Assembly: GCA_002747395.1 (NCBI GenBank)
Contig: PDPE01000028.1
Span: 95,623-159,622 of the forward strand
Direction of reading: 5' to 3'
Source of the DNA: Pseudomonadota bacterium
Lineage (GTDB): Bacteria > Pseudomonadota > Gammaproteobacteria > Pseudomonadales > Oleiphilaceae
DNA length: 64,000 bases
Shown: positions 45,889 through 54,950 of the stretch, one piece after another
Layout: each line of letters begins with the position of its first letter
How positions within the stretch are numbered: the first letter of the stretch is position 1
The notes under the pieces: model-generated
What the model was told of the DNA's origin: nothing
What the model saw: the letters and a program-made list of their open reading frames with translations, nothing else
Databases searched by the model: none
Position numbers and translations under genes: made by a program

Positions 45889-46800
45889 TTACCGCACTTG
45901 CCACCGTTGCCCGAGATCCTGATAAACCGCAATGTTACGACAGACTGCGCCCTGCTGGCTGACAATATGGCTGGCAAATTCCTGGGCCCGACACAGGGTG
46001 GTTCGCCAATCCCAACCATTCAACATGCCGAGAATGACGATTGACGAGAACGCATCCCCCGCTCCGACCGTATCAACCAGGTTCGGATTGCGAGCAGGGG
46101 TATCACCCGGGAGACACCGGCCAAACCGGTCGACGATAAAGGCACCCTTATCACCCCGGGTCACCACCAGGTCGAGAATCCTGTTTCTCACCCGAAACTC
46201 CTTCGCTGCTGCCTGCTCACTTTCGTCCGAGTCCGGCGCAAAATCACCACCAAGCAACTGCAATTCATCGCTGTTCAATTTAACGCAATCCGCTCCTTGT
46301 ATCTGAGCGAGAACGAAATCCCTGTCCCACCAGGGCTCGCGCAAATTCACATCGATAAACAGTGTATTGTTTTTGCCGCTGACCAGTTTTTTCAGCGTCT
46401 CCCTGTTGTTTTCATGCCGAAGAGCCAATGTTCCGTGATAGACCAGGCTGGCATCGTCTGCTTCAGGCAAGCCTTGCAGATTCACATGGTCATAGGCCAC
46501 ATCATCACAAATAGTGTAGACAGGCTCATTGTCTCGCAGCTCGATATCGACGACACCTGTACCATGTTCTTTATCCAATTGAAGGTAGCTGGTATCCATC
46601 CCCCATTCAGACATGGCATTGGTCACTTTTTCACCCAGACTGTCGGCTCCCACGGCACTGATAAACCGGGGCTGAACGCCAAAAGCCTGAAGATGCCAGG
46701 CAACATTGAAAGGAGCCCCTCCCAGAACCGGCTCCGAGGCGGGAAAGTGATCAAAAAGCACTTCACCAAAAATACAAATGCGTGAATTATTCGATACCAT
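45889..46800 (-). CDS. PfkB-family carbohydrate kinase (fructokinase-like)
   Basis: 303 aa. It has the PfkB N-terminal motif EPVLGGAPFNVAWHLQAFG and the C-terminal ATP/catalytic motif LVDTVGAGDAFSS, with the base Asp in GAGD. The family phosphorylates sugars; the order of motifs and KLNSDELQLL resemble fructokinases. GAGG lies 8 nt before ATG 46800. No sugar transporter is adjacent, so the substrate is open. Confidence 0.88.
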   Translation of the reverse strand: MVSNNSRICIFGEVLFDHFPASEPVLGGAPFNVAWHLQAFGVQPRFISAVGADSLGEKVTNAMSEWGMDTSYLQLDKEHGTGVVDIELRDNEPVYTICDDVAYDHVNLQGLPEADDASLVYHGTLALRHENNRETLKKLVSGKNNTLFIDVNLREPWWDRDFVLAQIQGADCVKLNSDELQLLGGDFAPDSDESEQAAAKEFRVRNRILDLVVTRGDKGAFIVDRFGRCLPGDTPARNPNLVDTVGAGDAFSSIVILGMLNGWDWRTTLCRAQEFASHIVSQQGAVCRNIAVYQDLGQRWQVR

Positions 46801-46899
46801 AGGCAGGCCTCTTCAGTAAACCGGGTATAATAAACAAATGCAAGAATCCGGGTTAACTTGATAACCACCCGGTAATTCCTGCTTTCCATTGTGATCAGA

Positions 46900-48837
46900 T
46901 CACATTTTAACCTTACTCCGCCGCTTTCTCACTTTCTTGCGATTACCGGATGGCACTGAAATTCCGGCCAAACCGACAAGTGGCTGCCGCCGGGCAACCT
47001 CAACCAATTGCCCGAGACTTGCCTGCAAAGGCAGCATAAAATCTGCATACCTGTACTGTCTGATACTGATTTTATCCAGAGCCGACTCCCATTGTGCAGT
47101 CATATCCGGCAAAGACATGGCTTCAGGCAGACTTTCAATCAACACCCGTCCCGCTTCAGTGGCGCGAATCTGCTTGCCCCGACGCTGTAAAAACTGCCTT
47201 TTGAACAGCAGCTCGATAATACTGGCGCGAGTGGCTTCAGTACCCAGCCCGTCGGTTTCCCTCAATACCTTTTTGATCTCCGGGTCTGTAACATAGCGAC
47301 TGATTCCGGTCATTGCAGCCAACAAGGTGGCATCATCAAAGGGTTTGGGAGGCCGGGTCACCTTTTCCTGAACTTCACCCCGAAGACAATGCAGCACCTG
47401 CCCCTCAGAAACCTCTGGCAAGGGATTACCATCGGGATCATCGGCTCCGCTGATTGCAGATTTCTCCTCACGAGAGGAGCCCTCAAACAGGGATTTCCAG
47501 CCTTTTACCGTGGTTCGACGCGCCCTGGCGACAAACTTGCCACCAGCAATTCTCAGCTCGATACTGCCGTCGATATATTCCCAATGGGGATAAAACTGAC
47601 AGAGATATTGCCTGGCAATCAGGTCATAGACTTGCTGCTCCACCGAACTCAGCGAACCGGGTTTCAGCGTCTTCAGTGTCGGAATGATACCGTGGTGAGC
47701 CGCTACCCTGGCGTCATTCCAGGCTTTGCCCCTGATACGAATATCTGCCTGATGACAGGCCGGAAGCAATGAGGAATTATGGCCGATTGCCGCCACCACC
47801 TGCTGTGCCTGCTGAAAATGCGCTTCCGGCAAATAGCGATTATCGGATCGGGGATAGGTAATCAGTTTACGGGTTTCATAAAGACTCTGACAGGTATCCA
47901 GCACCTGTTGGGCGCTCAACCCGCATTTTTTGGCCGCCTCGATCTGAAGCACAGACAAACTGAAGGGCAAGGGCGGTGCCTGTTTTTTCCGTTTGTTTGC
48001 CGTTTTTTCCACGGTAGCGGGTTGATCGGTAATTCGGGACACCACATTTTCTGCCAGCGGTTTATGCAGCACCCGCCCCTCGGAATCCAGACAGGGTGCA
48101 CAGGCCTCACCGGGTTGCCAATGGGCAATGAAGGTCACGCCATCGGGTGCCTGCACATGAGCAATCACTGTGTAGTAATTCACTGGCGTGAAGTGCTCGA
48201 TTTCCCGATCCCGCCGAACCACCAGGCCAAGCACAGGGGTTTGTACCCGCCCGATGGAAACGACTCCCTTATAGCCGACTTTTTGCGCCTGCACCGTATA
48301 AGCACGGGTCATGTTAATACCGTACAACCAGTCAGCCCGTGAACGTGCCAGAGCAGAAGTGGAAAGCGCGACGAAATCCCTGTTGGGTTTGAGACTGGCA
48401 AGCGATTGCCTGACGGCGGACAGGTTCAGATCGCTGATCAGACAGCGTTGCAGACCGGCCTTGACCCTGTCGGACACACCCACATAATGGATGACTTCAT
48501 CCACCAATAACTGCCCTTCCCGATCCGGGTCACCACAGTGAACAATCTGATCAGCCTGTTTGATCAGTTTTTTCAGGATAGCCAGCTGCTTGCTTGTGCC
48601 GGATTTCGGCAGCAACTGCCATTTATCGGGCACAATAGGCAGCGAATCTATCGCCCACCTTTTGTACTCGCTGTTATACACATCCGGCTCTGCCTGCTCC
48701 AGCAAATGCCCGATACACCAACTGACCATGTCACCATTTCCAACCTGTACACAACCCTCCATCTTTTTGTGGGGTGTCGGAAGGGCGGCTGCAATCGCTC
48801 TGCCCAGGCCAGGCTTTTCTGCTATAAAGAGTCTCAT
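46900..48837 (-). CDS. topB: DNA topoisomerase III
   Basis: 645 aa, type IA topoisomerase. The Toprim domain starts MRLFIAEKPGLGRAIAAALP and holds GDPDREGQLLVDEV; the active tyrosine is in KLITYPRSDNRYLPE near residue 325. C-terminal zinc fingers are absent and the chain ends in a basic tail (NRKKVRKRRSKVKM), as in E. coli-type TopB. It decatenates DNA and helps resolve recombination intermediates. Transcribed leftward ahead of the PfkB gene (99-bp gap). Confidence 0.95.
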   Translation of the reverse strand: MRLFIAEKPGLGRAIAAALPTPHKKMEGCVQVGNGDMVSWCIGHLLEQAEPDVYNSEYKRWAIDSLPIVPDKWQLLPKSGTSKQLAILKKLIKQADQIVHCGDPDREGQLLVDEVIHYVGVSDRVKAGLQRCLISDLNLSAVRQSLASLKPNRDFVALSTSALARSRADWLYGINMTRAYTVQAQKVGYKGVVSIGRVQTPVLGLVVRRDREIEHFTPVNYYTVIAHVQAPDGVTFIAHWQPGEACAPCLDSEGRVLHKPLAENVVSRITDQPATVEKTANKRKKQAPPLPFSLSVLQIEAAKKCGLSAQQVLDTCQSLYETRKLITYPRSDNRYLPEAHFQQAQQVVAAIGHNSSLLPACHQADIRIRGKAWNDARVAAHHGIIPTLKTLKPGSLSSVEQQVYDLIARQYLCQFYPHWEYIDGSIELRIAGGKFVARARRTTVKGWKSLFEGSSREEKSAISGADDPDGNPLPEVSEGQVLHCLRGEVQEKVTRPPKPFDDATLLAAMTGISRYVTDPEIKKVLRETDGLGTEATRASIIELLFKRQFLQRRGKQIRATEAGRVLIESLPEAMSLPDMTAQWESALDKISIRQYRYADFMLPLQASLGQLVEVARRQPLVGLAGISVPSGNRKKVRKRRSKVKM

Positions 48838-49074
48838 GGGGGAATGATACTGTATACTTCAGGTGGTATTCCAGCCAGTATCTTTACTACATCGCCAGAC
48901 CTCTGCCATCAGGTAATCGACAAGCAAGCTCCTGACTTTTTTAAAATTTTTTTCAAATATTGACTTGACTCAGCGCATTATTTCCGGATTGGGTATAGAC
49001 TTGCGCCAGTGGTTTGAATCTGTTGCCGGTTCAAAAATGCTAGTGCACATTAACCTGACTACGGAGGTAAACTG

Positions 49075-50844
49075 ATGAAACTGATTGACCTGCCAACCAA
49101 CCTTTTCTCTAAAAAACGCAGCAGGCCATCGACTGGCCCGGCCAAGACCGTTTTTCTGAATCCGAAGGAAGAAAGTTACTCTCACCTTGACGAAAAGTCT
49201 CGCGAATTGATGAAAAAAACCATCGCGTTTTTCGAAGAACGCGGCAAGGCGAAGCTCAAGGAAGACGATCACGAAAGAACCTGGTATGCCGACTTTCTGG
49301 AATTTCAGAAAAAGGAAAAACTGTTTTCCACCCTGTTGACGCCTGAAGGCTACGGTAGAAAAGATTGCCGCTGGGACACCTATAGAATCTGTGCCTTGAA
49401 CGAGATTCTCGGTTTCTATGGACTGGCTCACTGGTATACCTGGCAGGTGAGCGTTCTGGGCCTGGGGCCAATCTGGATCAGTAAAAATGAAGCCGCCAAA
49501 AAGCGTGCAAAAAAACTGCTGGATCAGGGTGGCATCTTCGCTTTCGGTCTGTCCGAAAAAGAGCATGGCGCGGACATCTACTCCAGCGATATGATTCTGA
49601 CTCCACAGGAAGACGGCTCCTATCTGGCCAATGGCAGCAAGTATTACATTGGTAACGGCAACAAGGCCGCTCTGGTTTCCGTTTTCGGTAAAATGGCCGA
49701 CAGCGACGACTATGTTTTCTTTGTCGTGGAGTCACAACACGAGAACTACGAACTGGTTCAAAACGTGGTCAACTCCCAGAACTACGTGGCAGAGTTCAAA
49801 TTGAACAACTACCCCATCCGTGAAGAAGACATCCTGGCCAAGGGTCGCGAAGCCTGGGATATGGCGCTGAATACCATTAATATTGGCAAGTATAACCTGG
49901 GTTGGGGGTCAATCGGTATTTGCACCCACGCCTACTACGAAGCCATCAACCATTCTTCCAAACGTCGCCTGTTCGACCACTACGTGACCGACTTTGTCCA
50001 TATCAGGCAATTGTTTACCGATGCCTATGCCCGTTTGACAGCAATGAAACTTTTCGCCCAGCGGGCGGGAGACTATATGCGCTTCGCCAATGAAAACGAC
50101 CGGCGTTACCTGCTGTTCAACCCAATGGTCAAGATGAAAGTCACCACCCAGGGAGAGCAGGTCATCGATCTGTTGTGGGATGCCATAGCGGCAAAAGGCT
50201 TCGAAAAGAACATGTACTTCGAGATGGCGGTCAAGGACATTCTGGGTCTGCCCAAGCTGGAAGGCACAGTTCATGTAAACATGGCGCTGATTCTCAAATT
50301 TATGGGCAATTACTTCTTCAAACCGGCCAAATATCCTGAAGTACCAGTAATGAACGAACCGGTCAACGATGATTTCCTGTTTCATCAGGGAGCAACCAAG
50401 GGCCTGGGCAAAACACGATTCCATGACTATCGAATCATCTTCGACCAGTTTGATCTGCCCAATGTAACCATATTCAAACGGCAGATCCGCCTGTTGAAAG
50501 CGCTGCTGCTTGCAGGCAGACCAAGCAAGGAACAAGCCAAAGATTTTGATTTTCTGCTTAATCTGGGCGAATTGTTCACCCTGGTGGTCTATGGCCAACT
50601 GATTCTTGAAAACGCCAAACTGCAAGATATTGAAGATGACCTCATTGACCAGATTTTTGAAATCATGGTCAGGGATTTCTCCAAATATGCGTTACAGCTG
50701 AGCCAGAAAGGCTGTGCCACACTGATTCAACAGAAACTCTGTGGCTTGATGATCATGAGACCTTATGTAGATGAAGAACGTTATCTGCGAGTCTGGGAGA
50801 ATCATGCCTATGCGTTGAAAGACAAGTTTGAAATGACACCTTGA
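49075..50844 (+). CDS. Acyl-CoA dehydrogenase family protein
   Basis: 589 aa, longer than the ~380 aa core family. FAD/acyl-binding motifs FAFGLSEKEHGADIYSSD (residues ~162-179) and NGSKYYIGNGNKAALVSVFG are visible; the helical C-terminal domain starts near NLGWGSIGICTHAY. The large C-terminal extension (~residues 420-589) resembles those of long-chain enzymes. It probably oxidises acyl-CoA in the cytoplasm or at the membrane. GGAGG precedes ATG 49075. The 236-bp upstream gap lies between divergent genes and shows no other feature. Confidence 0.88.
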   Translation: MKLIDLPTNLFSKKRSRPSTGPAKTVFLNPKEESYSHLDEKSRELMKKTIAFFEERGKAKLKEDDHERTWYADFLEFQKKEKLFSTLLTPEGYGRKDCRWDTYRICALNEILGFYGLAHWYTWQVSVLGLGPIWISKNEAAKKRAKKLLDQGGIFAFGLSEKEHGADIYSSDMILTPQEDGSYLANGSKYYIGNGNKAALVSVFGKMADSDDYVFFVVESQHENYELVQNVVNSQNYVAEFKLNNYPIREEDILAKGREAWDMALNTINIGKYNLGWGSIGICTHAYYEAINHSSKRRLFDHYVTDFVHIRQLFTDAYARLTAMKLFAQRAGDYMRFANENDRRYLLFNPMVKMKVTTQGEQVIDLLWDAIAAKGFEKNMYFEMAVKDILGLPKLEGTVHVNMALILKFMGNYFFKPAKYPEVPVMNEPVNDDFLFHQGATKGLGKTRFHDYRIIFDQFDLPNVTIFKRQIRLLKALLLAGRPSKEQAKDFDFLLNLGELFTLVVYGQLILENAKLQDIEDDLIDQIFEIMVRDFSKYALQLSQKGCATLIQQKLCGLMIMRPYVDEERYLRVWENHAYALKDKFEMTP

Positions 50845-50863
50845 TCACATAATCAACGACACC

Positions 50864-50900
50864 ACAGGAGGCGACCTGGTTTGCTGCGTTTGCCTCCTGT
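50864..50900 (+). terminator. Hairpin after the acyl-CoA dehydrogenase gene
   Basis: A 9-bp stem, ACAGGAGGC (50864-50872) with GCCTCCTGT (50892-50900), lies 19 nt after the stop. It lacks a clean U-run. Confidence 0.55.
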
Positions 50901-51078
50901 ATTCTTGCTGCCCGTTTGCCGGAACAGGCAGCTATTCTTTCCTGCCACTTTCTCTGAACACCCACCCTTCCCCATCAGCCCAGGGAATATCCTGACCAGG
51001 GTTTCCCCCAATGGTTTTTATTGATTCAAGCTGGTGTAATGCGCTGGCAAATTAACAAATCAACAAAGGAGTGCCATT

Positions 51079-51852
51079 ATGTCCATGATGGGCGACAGCA
51101 TCAACGCCAACTGGCAACAGTTTCTCGACATTCGAAATTCTTCTTCCCCTCAAATCGAAACAGTCACCGGATTTGGCGGGCAAACGGAATATCATTTGAA
51201 CGCGACAAGCGCCGATAACCAGATTCACATTCATACCCACCCTGACGGTTCCGTCGATGTCACCCTCGATGGCGAGGTATTCCATTTTACTGCAGAACAG
51301 GCGAAAAGCCTGGTTATCAACGCTGGAGATGGCAACGACTTGATCACCACATCCGATGCCAGCCTGGTTAACGGCCCCAACATCGTCATCAACGGAGGTA
51401 ACGGCGATGACATTATGGCTTCGTTTAATAACTGGCTGCCTGGCTCTGCCAATATCACAATGAATGGTGATGCTGGTAACGACATACTTGTCGCCGGATC
51501 TGGCGGCCAGACGCTTAACGGCGGAGATGGCCATGATTTGCTCATTGGTGGCTCGGGCAACGACAACCTGGATGGAGGAAATGGTTCCGACTTCATCATC
51601 GGCGGAGCGGGCAACGACTATATTCGTGGTGGCAGGGGCGATGATTACCTGTATGCCGGCAAAGGTGATGACATTGTTCACGGTGATCGGGGCAACGACT
51701 TCATCGACGGTGGCGAGGGACGCGACAAATTGAGAGGTAACCGCGGCGACGACACCATCATCGGTGATTCTCACGACAGCAAATTGTCCGGTGAGAAAGT
51801 GATTGTGGATGGTAAGGTCGTAGAGAGAATACCTAATCCCTTCATCGGCTGA
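51079..51852 (+). CDS. RTX-repeat calcium-binding protein
   Basis: 257 aa, acidic, no Sec signal. Residues ~80-228 carry RTX-type nonapeptides of the form GGxGxDxLx, e.g. GGDGHDLLIGGSGNDNLDGG. These bind Ca and fold outside the cell; such proteins usually leave through type I secretion. The preceding ~80 residues include a short strand-rich region (HIHTHPDGSVDVTLDGEVFH). GGAG lies 8 nt before the ATG. No ABC exporter, MFP or TolC gene is seen nearby, so the exporter must lie elsewhere if it is secreted. Confidence 0.82.
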   Translation: MSMMGDSINANWQQFLDIRNSSSPQIETVTGFGGQTEYHLNATSADNQIHIHTHPDGSVDVTLDGEVFHFTAEQAKSLVINAGDGNDLITTSDASLVNGPNIVINGGNGDDIMASFNNWLPGSANITMNGDAGNDILVAGSGGQTLNGGDGHDLLIGGSGNDNLDGGNGSDFIIGGAGNDYIRGGRGDDYLYAGKGDDIVHGDRGNDFIDGGEGRDKLRGNRGDDTIIGDSHDSKLSGEKVIVDGKVVERIPNPFIG

Positions 51853-51964
51853 AACGCCCTGTAACGGCAATTACGCTTGACAGCAACAACCGCAATACAA
51901 GCGGTCAAGAAAACACGTAACAACTAACCGGATAGTTTATCTATAACAACATGGAGTAAAAACA

Positions 51965-52639
51965 ATGAGTTTATTTTCACCTGTATCCTTACTTGGTTCA
52001 GCAGCAGTCAGCCTGCTCAAACTTGGCCCTTTGGATATATCACACTCGATCAAGATGGGGGTTGTCAGCATCGGGATTGAACAGGGCCTTCAAAAAGCAG
52101 GAGATTTGCTCGGTCTGGATCAGAGCACGATTGATCTGGTTCAGGGCTTCGCCCAGCTGAGCATTGGTGATGGCGGAGGTTTTCTGATAAACATGAAGGA
52201 AGCCGCTGAAAGTTTCATAGCAGAATTATCCGCGAGCGATCGTGAATATATGCAAAACACAGTTGATGATATTGCCGATCAGGTTTCCGACACGGTAACA
52301 GACTTCATATCCCAATTGCTTGAGGGGCAAAGAGATTTGGCCGACAGCAACCTGAACAATGAACTGGAAAAAGAAGGTGACGCAAAGAATTTCTTTGAAG
52401 TTCTGGCCAAAACGCTGGGCGAAGTCCTCGGCGAGAAAGCTGAAAACATGATGGAATCACTGAAGGACCTGGAATCTGCTGGCGGAGATTCGAGGAGCGC
52501 AGATCAGGCCAAGGAGTTTACAAAGGCACAAACGAAATTTACAGCAGATAGCCAGATATATTCGATGATGTCGAACCTGTGCAATACGGTACTTAAATCC
52601 GTAGGTGAATCATTGACAACATTGGCAAACAGGCAATAA
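51965..52639 (+). CDS. Hypothetical helical protein, possibly secreted
   Basis: 224 aa, acidic, with no cleavable signal. A hydrophobic N-terminus (LGSAAVSLLKLGPL), a Gly-rich turn (SIGDGGGF) and a long amphipathic helical C-terminal half are visible. The last ~40 residues (FTADSQIYSMMSNLCNTVLK then SVGESL) resemble the C-terminal helices of type III filament or needle-type proteins only in general pattern; I do not assign that function. It follows the RTX gene by 112 bp in the same direction and is followed by a hairpin. Confidence 0.5.
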   Translation: MSLFSPVSLLGSAAVSLLKLGPLDISHSIKMGVVSIGIEQGLQKAGDLLGLDQSTIDLVQGFAQLSIGDGGGFLINMKEAAESFIAELSASDREYMQNTVDDIADQVSDTVTDFISQLLEGQRDLADSNLNNELEKEGDAKNFFEVLAKTLGEVLGEKAENMMESLKDLESAGGDSRSADQAKEFTKAQTKFTADSQIYSMMSNLCNTVLKSVGESLTTLANRQ

Positions 52640-52671
52640 TACCACTTTGTATTATTGTTGAAAGTTATTGT

Positions 52672-52709
52672 AGAAAGGCGGCCCGACAATATGTTCAGGT
52701 CGCCTTTCT
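52672..52709 (+). terminator. Hairpin after the helical hypothetical gene
   Basis: AGAAAGGCG (52672-52680) pairs with CGCCTTTCT (52701-52709), 32 nt after the stop. No U-run beyond TCT, so efficiency is uncertain. It precedes the sirtuin start at 52784. Confidence 0.5.
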
Positions 52710-52783
52710 GTCGTGGAGACCAACTGTTCCGGTTCATCCCTGTCAGCCTGATAACACGACACAAATTACCTTGTGAGGTAAAA

Positions 52784-53665
52784 ATGCCAACTCCGACCGC
52801 AGACAAAACCACACAGGCACTGCACCGGGCAGCAGAAGAAATCGCCCGATCAGACCACCTGCTGATCAGTGCAGGAGCCGGAATGGGGGTGGATTCCGGG
52901 TTACCGGACTTTCGCGGAAATGAAGGCTTCTGGAAAGCCTATCCAAAATTCAGGCAAACAGGCCTGTCATTTACAGACCTGGCCAACCCGGCCTGGTTCG
53001 ACCGAAAACCTGCCCAGGCCTGGGGCTTTTATGGTCATCGATTCAATCTCTATCGCAAAACCCTTCCTCATCCCGGTTTTCAAATACTCCGATCATGGGC
53101 CGAGTCGGCAAACAGCAGCTTTGTTTTTACCAGCAATGTGGATGGCCATTTTCAACGTGCCGGTTTTCCACCGGAATCAATTTACGAGTGCCATGGCTCC
53201 ATCCTTCACTTGCAATGCAGTCGGGCCTGTACAGACCGCATCTGGCCAGCAGATTTCGATCATATAGCACTCAACGAGGAAGCGCTGCTGGCAGACGAGC
53301 CACTTCCCGCCTGCCCACTCTGTGGAGCCGTCGCACGCCCCAACATTCTGATGTTTGGTGATGGCCGCTGGTTGCCTGACCGAAGTGATGAACAAGAACG
53401 CCGCTATATACAATGGCTCGGGGAGACACAAGTGTCAGGAGAGAAAAAACAGGGTTCAGGGCGGATAAGAGGTAACCTTGCCGTTATCGAACTGGGGGCG
53501 GGTCTCGCTGTGCCTACGGTACGTTGGGCCGGTGAAGCCACCGGAGGTAATCTGATTCGAATCAACCCGCGAGACCACGAGGTGCCTGCAGGTGGAATCG
53601 CCATACCTCTCGGTGCAATGTCTGCACTGGAAAAAATTGCTGATATCCTCGGGCGGTCAGGCTAA
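52784..53665 (+). CDS. Sir2-family NAD-dependent deacetylase (sirtuin)
   Basis: 293 aa. Sirtuin motifs in order: ISAGAGMGVDSGLPDFRG, TSNVDGHF, the catalytic His in YECHGSILHLQC, and zinc cysteines CSRAC and CPLCG. It removes acyl groups from lysines using NAD+. A ~20-residue insert (near VSGEKKQGSGRIRGN) separates the zinc lobe from the C-terminal NAD-binding part. GAGGT lies 5 nt before ATG 52784; the frame opens earlier but without a good start. It sits between two hypothetical helical genes. Confidence 0.9.
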   Translation: MPTPTADKTTQALHRAAEEIARSDHLLISAGAGMGVDSGLPDFRGNEGFWKAYPKFRQTGLSFTDLANPAWFDRKPAQAWGFYGHRFNLYRKTLPHPGFQILRSWAESANSSFVFTSNVDGHFQRAGFPPESIYECHGSILHLQCSRACTDRIWPADFDHIALNEEALLADEPLPACPLCGAVARPNILMFGDGRWLPDRSDEQERRYIQWLGETQVSGEKKQGSGRIRGNLAVIELGAGLAVPTVRWAGEATGGNLIRINPRDHEVPAGGIAIPLGAMSALEKIADILGRSG

Positions 53666-53709
53666 AAATACGGAGCCGCCAGTCAGCGGCTTTTCAATGC
53701 ACATTGAAT

Positions 53710-53757
53710 CTGAAGGATCTCAAATCTGAAGCACCTCAAACCTGAAGCGCTTCAAAT
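53710..53757. repeat. 16-bp tandem repeat, three diverged copies
   Basis: Three units built on CTGAAGCACCTCAAAC (53710-53725, 53726-53741, 53742-53757) lie between the convergent sirtuin and hypothetical genes. Confidence 0.85.
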
Positions 53758-53775
53758 CCACAAAGATTGAATTGA

Positions 53776-54579
53776 TCAGGATGCCCGATCAAAAAATTCA
53801 CGAACCTGATCCGGCATATAGTCTTTTGCCATATCCTCTGCTGCACTCCGAGCAAAGTCTTTCAGCCTGTCTACTGCCTGATCCGACTCCCCTGAAACCA
53901 CATCTTTTAACGCGTCAACAGCGACATCAGCAAATTCGGGGTTGGTTACAGAAGAAATGGTGCCCTCAAGGGATTCCATGGCATTTGCCTCCAGTTCCCT
54001 TAACGATTTTTCAAGATGAGCGGCATCCATGACTCCCATTGCATCCAGTGCGTCAATTGCGTGCCCTGCGGCTCCTGTAAAATTACCCGTAACCGCATTT
54101 AAGCCGGACTTCGCCAGATCTTTGACCGATTCCGGTATATCCATAGAATCAATTACATTTTCAACCACTCCGACTGCCGTTGAAACAGCAATGGTAGCCA
54201 GGTTCCTGGTCGCCAACTCTGCCAAACTGTCAAACGAACCATTCATCATGGCGTCGGCCAATGCGTTCACCGCCTTCTCTGTCAATTCGCCAATTTCCTG
54301 ACCCAGGTCTGCATCTCCGGTAAAAGCACTGACAGCTTCTTCGACCGCATCCCCCAAATCACTGGCAAATTGATCAATAGCTTCCTCCACTACCTCTTTT
54401 GCCTGCTTTACCGATTTTTCAAGCTTTTCGTAGCTTTCTTTTGCCTGATCCATTGTAGATTGATCGACACCATCCGGTCTTCCGCAGCCCGAATCATTAT
54501 CTGGTCCGGAGCGACTCGCCCCTTCTCCCGCACAAGCCGAACCTGCATTGCCTGCGGCACCTGTTTCACCAGCACTCAT
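53776..54579 (-). CDS. Hypothetical Ala-rich acidic helical protein
   Basis: 267 aa. Residues 1-40 are Gly/Ser/Ala-rich and disordered; the rest is helical and strongly acidic, with coiled-coil-like stretches (EKLEKSVKQAKEVVEEAIDQ) and a mildly hydrophobic middle (NLATIAVSTAVGVVENVID). No signal peptide. No family is recognised; the composition and disordered N-terminus resemble secreted effectors or structural proteins but this is only an impression. AAGGAGG lies close before the ATG, an unusually strong site. Convergent with the sirtuin gene. The 371-bp gap to the GGDEF gene (54580-54950) contains a short repeat TGTAGATTTAT and nothing else clear. Confidence 0.55.
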   Translation of the reverse strand: MSAGETGAAGNAGSACAGEGASRSGPDNDSGCGRPDGVDQSTMDQAKESYEKLEKSVKQAKEVVEEAIDQFASDLGDAVEEAVSAFTGDADLGQEIGELTEKAVNALADAMMNGSFDSLAELATRNLATIAVSTAVGVVENVIDSMDIPESVKDLAKSGLNAVTGNFTGAAGHAIDALDAMGVMDAAHLEKSLRELEANAMESLEGTISSVTNPEFADVAVDALKDVVSGESDQAVDRLKDFARSAAEDMAKDYMPDQVREFFDRAS

Positions 54580-54950
54580 AATTACCTCCTTGTAGATTTA
54601 TTTGGTTGTAGATTTATCTGGTTTTCGATGCGAATTATCTTACTAGAATGCGCCGATTCACAATCAGGGAAAACCCTGGGTTGGGGTGCGTGAAGGTCTG
54701 GTTGGGTACAGGGTATAAAGCGGCCTGTCCCGCATCTTCTGTATTTGTTTTTGGCCAGCATCCTTGTGTACTGGCAAAATAGGCGCTATAAAAGGTTTAT
54801 TAGCCGACCTGCCAAAAACAGTGAACGGAAAAATCAACCTTTCCGGCACCCGCTCCAACTCGTATTGGCTGGTTACCAGAGTCTTGCAACAAAAAGTCTG
54901 CGATAATCAGTCTTCCGGTAAAGGGCAGCGGGTCTGACCAGGACATAAGC

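Noticed and set aside
51965..52639. Assignment of the 224-aa protein as a type III filament (EspA-like) protein.
   Set aside because: Only general helical pattern in the last ~40 residues agrees; no type III genes are in the window.
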